From an uncultured Nitrospira sp. (lineage in GTDB: Bacteria > Nitrospirota > Nitrospiria > Nitrospirales > Nitrospiraceae), in the NCBI GenBank assembly GCA_946479785.1, contig CAMLHQ010000012.1, forward strand, positions 1-54,526: a stretch of 54,526 nt of DNA. Direction: 5' to 3'. The notes beneath the pieces are model-generated. The model did no database searches. It was not told where the DNA came from and saw only the letters and a list, made by a program, of their open reading frames with translations. Positions 10,613 through 17,258 of this stretch are shown one piece after another; the stretch's first letter is position 1, and each line of letters begins with the position of its first letter. Made by a program: the position numbers and the translations under genes.

Positions 10613-10641
10613 ATCCTACGCTGGCCCTATCGGCAAGTCAA
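10613..10641 (-). promoter_or_regulatory. Sigma-70 promoter of tRNA-Gly
   Basis: On the - strand TTGACT (10641-10636) and TAGGAT (10618-10613) are 17 bases apart, placing the transcript start about 6 bases before the mature tRNA 5' end. Confidence 0.6.
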
Positions 10642-10671
10642 GGAACAGAGTTCATTCGCGGAGGCGTTCAC

Positions 10672-10917
10672 ATGCGCGTTGTGATCGGTGTGCTTATGGC
10701 CGTGGTCTTGGTCGCCTGCGGCGGCTGCCACTACTACGAGGAATACCGCGTCATGAAGTCGAAGGCCGACATTCAAGATGAGCACGCGGAGTTGCTGAAA
10801 GCGTATCGACTCTGTTTAGCCAAATATCAAGATGATCCTCCGAAGGCGAAAGAAATGTGCGGTCCCTATACGCAGTCGTTGCGTGAAATTGAGGTACGCC
10901 ATCAATCGAACCGGTAG
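10672..10917 (+). CDS. Small putative lipoprotein
   Basis: An 81-residue protein with a hydrophobic N-terminus (MRVVIGVLMAVVLVACGG) and a lipobox-like LVAC at residues 13-16, so lipid attachment at C16 is likely. The mature part is charged and helical (residues 25-80) with two more cysteines (CLAKYQ and EMCGPYT). No known family recognised. It starts 30 bp before the next small exported protein and may be co-transcribed with it. The GGAGGCG at 10660-10666 is a reasonable ribosome binding site. Confidence 0.6.
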   Translation: MRVVIGVLMAVVLVACGGCHYYEEYRVMKSKADIQDEHAELLKAYRLCLAKYQDDPPKAKEMCGPYTQSLREIEVRHQSNR

Positions 10918-10943
10918 CGCATGAGTGTAAGAAAGGACCTTCG

Positions 10944-11258
10944 ATGATAAGACTACAAGCGATCTTTGTGCTGGCGGTGATATTCGTTGGAAGCGTGGTC
11001 GGTGGAATGCTGAGCGGATGGCTGTTGACATCCGGAGTGGTTCAGGCGCAGAAGACGAACGCGGTGAATGCCGAGGAGTTTCTGCTGCTCGATCAAACGG
11101 GGAAAGCGAGGGCAGGTCTCGGTCTAGATAACAACGGAGAAGTAGGGCTAGTCCTAACCAGCCGAGACGGCAATAGAACGCTGGCCTTGTCTCCTGATGG
11201 ACCGGTTGCCGTCAAACTGAGTGACCGGACGGGACGTATCTTATGGTCGGCGCCTTAG
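10944..11258 (+). CDS. Exported or membrane-anchored hypothetical protein
   Basis: A 104-residue protein with an N-terminal hydrophobic segment (residues 6-30, ending VVQAQ, a possible signal peptidase site) and a small beta-rich domain with short repeats: [19 protein letters not shown], then [18 protein letters not shown] and [12 protein letters not shown]. These resemble bacterial surface or periplasmic beta repeats, but I cannot name a family. Its TAG stop overlaps, in TTAG, the stop of the convergent rpmB. Confidence 0.6.
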   Translation: MIRLQAIFVLAVIFVGSVVGGMLSGWLLTSGVVQAQKTNAVNAEEFLLLDQTGKARAGLGLDNNGEVGLVLTSRDGNRTLALSPDGPVAVKLSDRTGRILWSAP

Positions 11259-11446
11259 AGGGCCTTCTTGACTTTCCCGCTACGGAGGCAACGCGTGCAC
11301 ACGCGGATGCGTTTGGTTGAACCGCCGACCACTGCGCGGACACGTTGCAGGTTCGGGTTGAACGTCCGTTTGGTCTTATTGTTGGCGTGACTGACGTTAT
11401 GGCCTGATTGGTGTTTTTTCGAACAGATATCACATACGAATGCCAC
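11255..11446 (-). CDS. rpmB: 50S ribosomal protein L28
   Basis: L28 is a small 50S subunit protein. The 63 residues begin [11 protein letters not shown] with a GTG start, preceded by AAGGAG 8 bases upstream on the - strand. Family features: [16 protein letters not shown] in the middle and a zinc-ribbon pair CDIC (residues 5-8) and CTRC (about 50-53), i.e. the zinc-binding form of L28. Stop codons of this gene and the convergent 10944-11258 gene share bases. Confidence 0.95.
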   Translation of the reverse strand: MAFVCDICSKKHQSGHNVSHANNKTKRTFNPNLQRVRAVVGGSTKRIRVCTRCLRSGKVKKAL

Positions 11447-11494
11447 GGGAATGCTCCTTCACTCGAAAAAATAACAGTTCTAATTGTGGGTGGG

Positions 11495-11524
11495 ACTCTA
11501 ACATAAGGCGTCCGGCTCTGACAA
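11495..11524 (-). promoter_or_regulatory. Candidate sigma-70 promoter of rpmB
   Basis: On the - strand TTGTCA (11524-11519) is followed after 17-18 bases by TTAGAG/TAGAGT (11501-11495). The transcript would have a leader of roughly 40 bases. Confidence 0.5.
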
Positions 11525-11573
11525 GCCTCTGATGGCGCGGGTTTTAGGCTTCAACGCTAAGGATGGAAGTGCC

Positions 11574-11831
11574 ATGAATCATGTCGATCTGCTGGGATAT
11601 GTTGCTGGAGCACTGACCACCTGTGCATTCTGGCCGCAGCTCCAAAAGACCTGGACGACCAAGTCCGTCGGCGATGTGTCGCTCGGTATGCTGGCGATCT
11701 TCACATCAGGGGTAGGCCTCTGGCTGTGTTATGGCATTGTACTCGGCGCGTGGCCTATTATCCTGACGAACGCCGTGACCCTTCTACTGACAAGCGCGAT
11801 CCTCACGCTCAAGTTTCGATATCAATTCTGA
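11574..11831 (+). CDS. SemiSWEET / PQ-loop family transporter
   Basis: An 85-residue protein with three predicted membrane helices (about residues 4-22, 32-52 and 58-78) and the PQ signature FWPQLQKTW followed by KSVGDVSLGM, diagnostic of SemiSWEET sugar transporters, which work as dimers. The frame is open back to 11532, but the ATG at 11574, preceded by GGATGGAAG, gives the family-typical N-terminus MNHVDLLGYVAGALTTCAF. Substrate not predictable. Confidence 0.85.
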   Translation: MNHVDLLGYVAGALTTCAFWPQLQKTWTTKSVGDVSLGMLAIFTSGVGLWLCYGIVLGAWPIILTNAVTLLLTSAILTLKFRYQF

Positions 11832-11860
11832 AAGAGTCGTAAGGTACGAGGCGGGTAATT

Positions 11861-13288
11861 CTAGCGGCGCGCAGCACGGGCTGTCGTTGAAGCTTGAGGC
11901 TCGGGCTTCAATTGTGTCTGTGCGATGATCGTCGGTACGCTGATGTCGAATGTAGGATCGCCTCCGTCATCGAGCCGGTCTTTGCCCACGCTATAGAGTT
12001 TCTGTTGTGTGGGACTCCATAACATCGGCAGCCCTGTGAAGGGATCGAAGTATTGCGAGCCCACTTCTGCGAGCCTGGTCGGCACGGCCATTTGCGCGCT
12101 TGGGCGTCGGAGCTGAATTTGTAGCGAGGCGAGGCGGAGCCGCGTATCGGTTTCGACCAGTTGATGGTGGAAGATTCCCCAATCCGGTTCAATTGGATGA
12201 GGATTCACGACGCTCTCGATCAGGCCTCGTTGGATGGTCCCAATTACGTCCTGCATTCGCGGCAAACTCTTCGCTTTGTTCTCCGAAGCCTTGATCACGA
12301 CATCGTAATAGGCGGCGTACGTTTTTGCAGCCTGTCCCGATGGAAGAATAACGCTCAGGGTTGAGCGAGCGGATGGATGCTCGATGCTGTCGAATGCGTG
12401 GGCTGGAAGGTTGGCCGCCTGTAACAGCCATTCCTCGCCCGGGGTTCGCCGGTCCATCTGAATATGGCTCCGCATTCCTCCGGCTCGGCCATCTTTGACC
12501 GCAAGGGCGATCTGGTTTCTGATCGGCCAGCGCAGAGAGTATTCTGATTCGGAGAGCGGCAGTGTGAGCTGCAATCCCATTGTCATAAAAGCTTTGTCCA
12601 CGGTGGGCTTGGCCAAGATCCGTGACAGCAATTGGAGGTCGTCAGTGATGACAACCTGTGCCAACACCTTCGTGCCAATGGTTTTGGCTTCCCGAAGTAC
12701 CGTGCGCCACAGCTGAAGTTCCTTTCGGAGCCGTTCAAGTCCCTGCATGGTGCTCAAGGAAAAACCTTCGGCGACATAGAGTCGATGGATGGTCAGGATG
12801 TCTTTGCCGAGAGGAAGGATCCGGCGACCGAACCCCCAATCGTCGAAGGGCATACCCAGCCAATGCTCATAACGTGTCAGAAGGATCTGGTGTTTGCTTG
12901 TGACCGCGCGGAGCGGAGAGTCATCTTTCTTCCGAAACTCGTTCAGCGGGTCATCTGCTTCCCATTCCGGTCTCACCGGCTCGGGTGACAGAGTATCGAC
13001 GAGATCCGATTGGCTCGCTCTGCTCTCATCTGGTTCGCTGCGCCGCGCTTCTTTCGATTCTTCCACCCAAATCTCGTAGCCGATTCTTGCCGGATCGAGC
13101 GGCGCCGCGGCTGTCAGTCCCAATAGATAGAAGTAGCCGTTGTGATATGGATTCGCAACGGACCGCTGGGGTACATCAAGAAATTTCGAAAACGCTTCGT
13201 CCAGACCCTGGTCGTTGGAGGACCAGAGCATTCTTCCGAGTTGGAATAAAAACCAGAGCACGATCGCGACAATTGTCAGGTGTTTCAT
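11861..13288 (-). CDS. Membrane-anchored hypothetical protein, 475 aa
   Basis: Unrecognised. One N-terminal membrane helix (residues 4-20), then a large soluble part. A low-complexity acidic stretch spans about 75-120. The C-terminus carries QYFDPFTGLPMLWSPTQQKL and YSVGKDRLDDGGD (about 420-445); the wording 'DPFTGLP...YSVGxDxxDDGGD' is reminiscent of pseudopilin-like and planctomycete-type proteins, but this is only resemblance. The tail is Thr/Ala/Arg-rich. The gene stands alone, convergent with the SemiSWEET gene and divergent from the B12 locus. Confidence 0.7.
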   Translation of the reverse strand: MKHLTIVAIVLWFLFQLGRMLWSSNDQGLDEAFSKFLDVPQRSVANPYHNGYFYLLGLTAAAPLDPARIGYEIWVEESKEARRSEPDESRASQSDLVDTLSPEPVRPEWEADDPLNEFRKKDDSPLRAVTSKHQILLTRYEHWLGMPFDDWGFGRRILPLGKDILTIHRLYVAEGFSLSTMQGLERLRKELQLWRTVLREAKTIGTKVLAQVVITDDLQLLSRILAKPTVDKAFMTMGLQLTLPLSESEYSLRWPIRNQIALAVKDGRAGGMRSHIQMDRRTPGEEWLLQAANLPAHAFDSIEHPSARSTLSVILPSGQAAKTYAAYYDVVIKASENKAKSLPRMQDVIGTIQRGLIESVVNPHPIEPDWGIFHHQLVETDTRLRLASLQIQLRRPSAQMAVPTRLAEVGSQYFDPFTGLPMLWSPTQQKLYSVGKDRLDDGGDPTFDISVPTIIAQTQLKPEPQASTTARAARR

Positions 13289-13460
13289 AGATCCATACGG
13301 GGGGCAGGCTCAGGTCATGATGAGCTGAATTTCCATCCATAATAGGATTGAGCAAGCCCTATGCCGTAATGAGCTGGAAAAAGTCACGCTGTTTCAGTGA
13401 GTTGTCCGGAGTCGGCCTAGTCGAATGTTGTAGGACAATGGCCCTCGCACATTAATGAAC

Positions 13461-13490
13461 TTGACAAAAATTGCTCCTGTCTCCTAGAGT
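13461..13490 (+). promoter_or_regulatory. Sigma-70 promoter of the btuFCD operon
   Basis: A perfect TTGACA at 13461-13466 and TAGAGT at 13485-13490, 18 bases apart, lie directly before the first cobalamin riboswitch. The start would be near 13497. Confidence 0.65.
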
Positions 13491-13506
13491 GCCGCCCACA
13501 TTATAA

Positions 13507-13655
13507 TTTTCGGGTAAGGGAAGAGGGTGCGACTCCCTCGCGGTCCCGCCGCTGTGAATGGGGACGAAACCCGCTAACGCCACTGTCCGATTCAATGGAT
13601 GGGAAGGCACGGGGAGTAGGAAGAACCATGAGCCAGAAGACCTGCCCGGAGAATT
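13507..13655 (+). promoter_or_regulatory. Cobalamin riboswitch (btuF leader)
   Basis: The conserved cobalamin-aptamer blocks occur in order: GGGAAGAGGGTGCGACTCCC, GCCGCTGTGAATGGGGA, CGCCACTGTCCG, GGGAAGGC and the B12 box AGCCAGAAGACCTGCC (about 13631-13646). It precedes a terminator and the btuFCD transporter genes, the usual regulatory target: B12 binding should lower expression. Confidence 0.92.
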
Positions 13656-13708
13656 GACCATCGTTCCCTCGAGGGCTGGGGAACAGGCGAGGATGAAGAA
13701 GCGGGTGC

Positions 13709-13750
13709 AATCCTCAGGGTCTCTCGTAGGCCTTGGGGATTTTTTATTTT
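13709..13750 (+). terminator. Intrinsic terminator of the riboswitch
   Basis: An 11-pair stem (13709-13719 with 13731-13741, including G-U pairs) is followed by a T-rich tract at 13740-13750. Its position just after the aptamer suggests transcriptional attenuation when cobalamin is bound. Confidence 0.75.
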
Positions 13751-13752
13751 AA

Positions 13753-13918
13753 GCTCGCGGAAACAGATTTCCCGCTGCGTTCTCGCTTCGCGACCAGCTT
13801 GTGGTGTACGACCTGGGAAAACGCCTGTTTCGACAGGCGATGGGTGGGCGGGTAGAAAAAGTGTACGCCTTAGCTGCTCCCTCACTGCGGCCTTGCGGGA
13901 CAATCTGTTTGAGCGAGC
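13753..13918 (+). repeat. 166-bp inverted-repeat element (MITE-like)
   Basis: The left arm 13753-13775 and right arm 13895-13918 are imperfect inverted copies (GCTCGC, AAACAGATT and CCCGC blocks conserved). Inside are a perfect 7-bp hairpin with a TTCG loop (13822-13839) and the word GGGCGGGTA (13846-13854), also found in the elements at 47050 and 51785. No coding capacity. The right arm covers the first codons of the predicted btuF frame. Confidence 0.6.
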
Positions 13919-14909
13919 CGTATGTACCTGCTTGATTGGTGGGCTTAGCTTGGGAGTCTTGTTGCTCTGTGGCGGAATTGCATATGCCGATGGAACTGAA
14001 GGCTCAGTCATGAAACGACGGCAACAAGGCATTCTCACCGGCATGCCGTTCATGGCGAATATTACGCCGCGAACGTTTATCGATGCTTTAGGGAGAACGC
14101 TCTTCTTGGCGAAGGCGCCTGTCCGAGTGGTGTCGATGGCGCCGAGTGTGACTGAGACTCTCTATGCGCTCGGTCTCGAAGAGAGGCTGGTGGCGGTGAC
14201 TCCCTATTGTGATTACCCCCCTGAAGCACGACGGAAGACACATTTGGGTGGAATACATCCAAGCGTGGAACACATTCTCGTGCTGAAGCCCGATCTGGTG
14301 TTGGTGCCGCAAGACTTTATTCAACCGGACCTTCTCGAAAGTTTGGATCGCGTCAAGGTTCCGGTTTTCGTGTTGAAAGCCGCGCAATTGGAGGATGTGC
14401 TAAGTCAGATCCAGACCATTGCACGCATGTTTGAACAAGGGAAAGCCGGAGATGAACTGGTCGGCGCAATGCGGACGCGGTTGAATGTGGTCAAGGCACG
14501 GATACAGTCGCTGACCCGACCGCGCGTGCTCTATGTCCTGAATTCTGATCCTCTCCAAACGGCGGGGCCTGGAAGTTTCATTCATCAATTGATCGAAATG
14601 GCGGGAGGGGCGAACATCGCCGGAGAGGCATCTTCCGCCTACCCGCGGTTGGCATTGGAAGAGGTGCTGGCACGCGATCCTGAAATTCTCATTTTCCCGG
14701 TCGGCACTTCGGAAGGTATTCCGGTCGAAGAGCAGCGACAATGGCGCCGGTGGTCGAATCTTTCCGCGGTTAAAGAAGGTCGGTTTGTGTCGGTTCCAAG
14801 TGCGCTGCTCGATCGGCCTGGACCACGGCTGGTTGATGGCCTCGAGCTGCTTACGCAGGCGATCCATCCTGAGGCCTACACAGACGACTCCCAACGAAAG
14901 TCCCCATGA
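13893..14909 (+). CDS. btuF: Cobalamin ABC transporter substrate-binding protein
   Basis: Periplasmic B12-binding protein delivering substrate to BtuCD. Typical blocks: RVVSMAPSVTETLYALGLEE, VTPYCDYPPEAR, KTHLGG and VLKPDLVLVP, i.e. the BtuF/FecB-type bilobed fold, about 270 residues after the signal peptide. The hydrophobic core of the signal peptide is LIGGLSLGVLLLCGGIAYA. The start is uncertain: the frame opens with TTG at 13893 inside a repeat arm and has no clear ribosome binding site; another TTG at 13932 would give a shorter signal peptide. The gene overlaps btuC by ATGA and is controlled by the upstream riboswitch. Confidence 0.9.
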   Translation: MRDNLFERAVCTCLIGGLSLGVLLLCGGIAYADGTEGSVMKRRQQGILTGMPFMANITPRTFIDALGRTLFLAKAPVRVVSMAPSVTETLYALGLEERLVAVTPYCDYPPEARRKTHLGGIHPSVEHILVLKPDLVLVPQDFIQPDLLESLDRVKVPVFVLKAAQLEDVLSQIQTIARMFEQGKAGDELVGAMRTRLNVVKARIQSLTRPRVLYVLNSDPLQTAGPGSFIHQLIEMAGGANIAGEASSAYPRLALEEVLARDPEILIFPVGTSEGIPVEEQRQWRRWSNLSAVKEGRFVSVPSALLDRPGPRLVDGLELLTQAIHPEAYTDDSQRKSP

Positions 14910-16021
14910 TTTTTCCCCACACTTCAACGGAAGCGACTGCCACAGATTCCTCTGACACCGCGATCCCTGCTGCTCAAGGTGAAACGGTAAGGGCATGGGA
15001 ACGTGTGCGGGTTCGCCGTTGGTGGTCTATCGTTGGGATCATGCTTCTGTTGACTTGTGGCGTCGCTATCGGCTGTTTGATGATCGGTGCACAGAAATTG
15101 ACGTTCCCTGAATTGTGGTCGGCTCTCTTTTCTACGGCAGGTATGGATGACAGTGTTGCGCGTGTCATTGTATGGGAGATTCGCTTTCCACGGATCATGA
15201 TGGGGCTATTCATCGGCGCATCGTTGGCGATGACGGGAGCTGCCCTTCAGGCTTTGGTGAGGAACCCTCTGGCGGATCCTTATGTGCTGGGGGTATCGAG
15301 TGGAGCGGCGTTGGGTGCCACCATGGGATTGGCGTTCGGGCTCGGGTCATTAGCAGGAGGAATTGGGGTGCCGCTCTCCGCTTTCGTCGGCGCCGCGTTG
15401 ACGATCCTGATTGTCTATGGCATTGCCGCTTCGCAAGGGCGGTTGCCGGTGCAAACGCTTTTGCTGGCCGGCGTCATCGTGAATGCCGTCTGCTCTGCGT
15501 TGATGATGTTTGCCAATTCGATTCTGAATCCGGCTTCGCTCTATCGGGTGGTTCTGTGGTTGATGGGAACATTGGGTGCTCCCAGCCTTACCGCATTGGT
15601 GGGTATGGGGTTCTGTATGGTAGGAGCGATGGTGCTCCTCCTGCGGCAGAGCCAGCAGTTGAATCTCCTAGCGGTGGGAGAAGATGCGGCGGCGTCTCTT
15701 GGAGTGGAGATCGTGCGGGTGCAACGAACTGTATTTTTCGTGTCAGCCCTGTTAACCGGCGCAGTAGTGTCGGTTAGCGGAATGATCGGTTTCGTGGGCA
15801 TGGTGGTCCCGCATCTTGTTCGAATGCTGTGCGGGGCCGATCATCGGTTGCTTTTGCCGATTTCGGCGCTTGGGGGCGGCATATTGTTGATGATTGCCGA
15901 TACCCTTGCGCGTACCGTCGTGGCGCCAGATGAGATTCCGGTCGGCGTAATCACGGCGCTTATCGGTGGACCATTCTTTATCTACCTTCTCATGACGCGG
16001 CAATACCGGTTTGTCGTATGA
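14906..16021 (+). CDS. btuC: Cobalamin ABC transporter permease
   Basis: Inner-membrane permease of the FecCD family, working as a dimer with BtuD. The 371 residues include a cytosolic N-terminal tail (about 35 residues) and about ten membrane helices. Signatures: RFPRIMMGLFIGASLAMTGA, NPLADPYVLGVSSGAALG, GEDAAASLGVE (the loop contacting the ATPase) and MIGFVGMVVPHLVRMLCGADH. Overlaps btuF and btuD by 4 bases each (ATGA), so all three are translationally coupled. B12 specificity comes from the riboswitch and btuB context; siderophore permeases look alike. Confidence 0.92.
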   Translation: MIFPHTSTEATATDSSDTAIPAAQGETVRAWERVRVRRWWSIVGIMLLLTCGVAIGCLMIGAQKLTFPELWSALFSTAGMDDSVARVIVWEIRFPRIMMGLFIGASLAMTGAALQALVRNPLADPYVLGVSSGAALGATMGLAFGLGSLAGGIGVPLSAFVGAALTILIVYGIAASQGRLPVQTLLLAGVIVNAVCSALMMFANSILNPASLYRVVLWLMGTLGAPSLTALVGMGFCMVGAMVLLLRQSQQLNLLAVGEDAAASLGVEIVRVQRTVFFVSALLTGAVVSVSGMIGFVGMVVPHLVRMLCGADHRLLLPISALGGGILLMIADTLARTVVAPDEIPVGVITALIGGPFFIYLLMTRQYRFVV

Positions 16022-16899
16022 GTGTATCGATGCCACGATATGATCAATCCGGCGGGAAGCTGACCTATGAAGTCGAACAGCTCTCGTTTCGGTATGGTGA
16101 AAAACGCCGTCACGCGCCAAATGAACGAGGGTTCTGGGTCGTCAAGGACATGAATTTTTCCGTGCGGCAGGGAGAAATTTTCGGCGTTATTGGGCCGAAT
16201 GGATCTGGAAAAAGTTCGTTGCTGAAAGTGTTGGCGAAACTGGCTGAACCTCAAGAGGGTACGGTCCGCCTGTTTCGGGCTCGGCTGGATGCATTGTCGC
16301 GAGACGCAATCGCTCGACAGGTGGCCTACATGCCGCAAGACCTTTCGTCCGATTTTGCATTTACCGCGCTCGATATGGTGCTCATGGGGCGGTTTCCCTA
16401 TCGCCAGCGCGGCAAATGGAGTCTGTTGGGATGGGAGCAGCGGAGCGACCACCTCGTCGTTCAACAGGCCATGGAGCAAGCGGATGTGACACATCTTGCC
16501 GACCGTGAAATGGGCACCCTGTCGGCTGGAGAGCGGCAAAGAGTGTTGCTGGCGCGTGCGCTGGCACAGGAACCCGGCGTGCTTCTCCTCGATGAACCGA
16601 CCGCACATCTGGATCTACAGCATCAACTCGACTTATGCCGAATTCTGAAGCGAGTGCATGCCCAACACGGTATGACGGTGTTACTCGTCTCACACGATAT
16701 CAATCTTGCGAGTCAGTACTGCGACCGTGTTCTGATCATGAAGGAGGGGTGCCTGATGTATCTCGGTTCCCCCCACGACGTCATCACTCAACCGAACTTG
16801 AAAGAGGTATATGGTTGCCACGTTCTTATCGATGCACATCCTGAGACTGGACTCCCGCGCGTGAGTTTGCCGCGCGAGAGTCCCATGAGGTCATGCTGA
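16018..16899 (+). CDS. btuD: Cobalamin ABC transporter ATP-binding protein
   Basis: ATPase of the BtuCDF importer. Walker A is GPNGSGKS at residues 59-66, the Q-loop lies in VAYMPQDLSSDF, the signature motif is LSAGERQRVLLARAL, Walker B is VLLLDEPTAHLDL and the switch histidine is in LLVSHDINLA. Its 293 residues are slightly longer than average, with an N-terminal extension of about 15 residues and an insertion of charged residues (KRRHAPNERG) after strand 1. It starts within the btuC stop. Confidence 0.93.
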   Translation: MSVSMPRYDQSGGKLTYEVEQLSFRYGEKRRHAPNERGFWVVKDMNFSVRQGEIFGVIGPNGSGKSSLLKVLAKLAEPQEGTVRLFRARLDALSRDAIARQVAYMPQDLSSDFAFTALDMVLMGRFPYRQRGKWSLLGWEQRSDHLVVQQAMEQADVTHLADREMGTLSAGERQRVLLARALAQEPGVLLLDEPTAHLDLQHQLDLCRILKRVHAQHGMTVLLVSHDINLASQYCDRVLIMKEGCLMYLGSPHDVITQPNLKEVYGCHVLIDAHPETGLPRVSLPRESPMRSC

Positions 16900-16990
16900 G
16901 TGCTATAGGGGTGGGAATGGTTTTGTACCCGAGCCGCCCACTGGACTAGGGGGTACGGTTTCACCAGGAGAGAGGATGTTCGAGTCAACA

Positions 16991-17222
16991 CACCGTTAGT
17001 GACGGGGAAGATGGTGCAAGTCCATCACGGTGCCGCCACTGTAAGCGGGGAGTGAGCCTGCAGAACAGCCACTGTCGTTGCAGACGCTGAGCGTGAATCG
17101 TAAGACGTTACGCGCAAAGATCGATTGTTGCGAGTAGCAAACGACGGTTCACGATTCACGTTCAAGACGGGAAGGCGCAGGCTCGCGACGATCCGTAAGT
17201 CAGGAGACCCAGCTAACGGGCA
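16991..17222 (+). promoter_or_regulatory. Cobalamin riboswitch (btuB leader) with extended arm
   Basis: Conserved blocks: GGGGAAGATGGTGCAAGTCC, GCCGCCACTGTAAGCGGGG, ACAGCCACTG, GACGGGAAGGCGCAGGC and the B12 box AAGTCAGGAGACCCAGC. Between the second and third conserved groups lies an unusually long arm (about 17075-17165) containing perfect 10-bp inverted copies CGTGAATCGT (17092-17101) and ACGATTCACG (17151-17160). It fills most of the 359-base gap between btuD and btuB. Confidence 0.95.
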
Positions 17223-17233
17223 GTTCGCCTGAA

Positions 17234-17253
17234 CCCTTCGAATCAAAGGGAGG
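17234..17253 (+). promoter_or_regulatory. RBS-sequestering hairpin of btuB
   Basis: CCCTT (17234-17238) can pair with AAGGG (17246-17250), covering the Shine-Dalgarno GGGAGG at 17248-17253 that lies 5 bases before the btuB ATG. No T tract is present, so this riboswitch probably works at translation. Confidence 0.6.
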
Positions 17254-17258
17254 TCTCC

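Noticed and set aside
10370..10684. A 104-codon frame on the + strand across the tRNA
   Set aside because: It is the antisense translation of tRNA-Gly (WSGRWDLNPRQLAWEARTLPL), a well-known false-positive pattern, and it starts inside tyrS.
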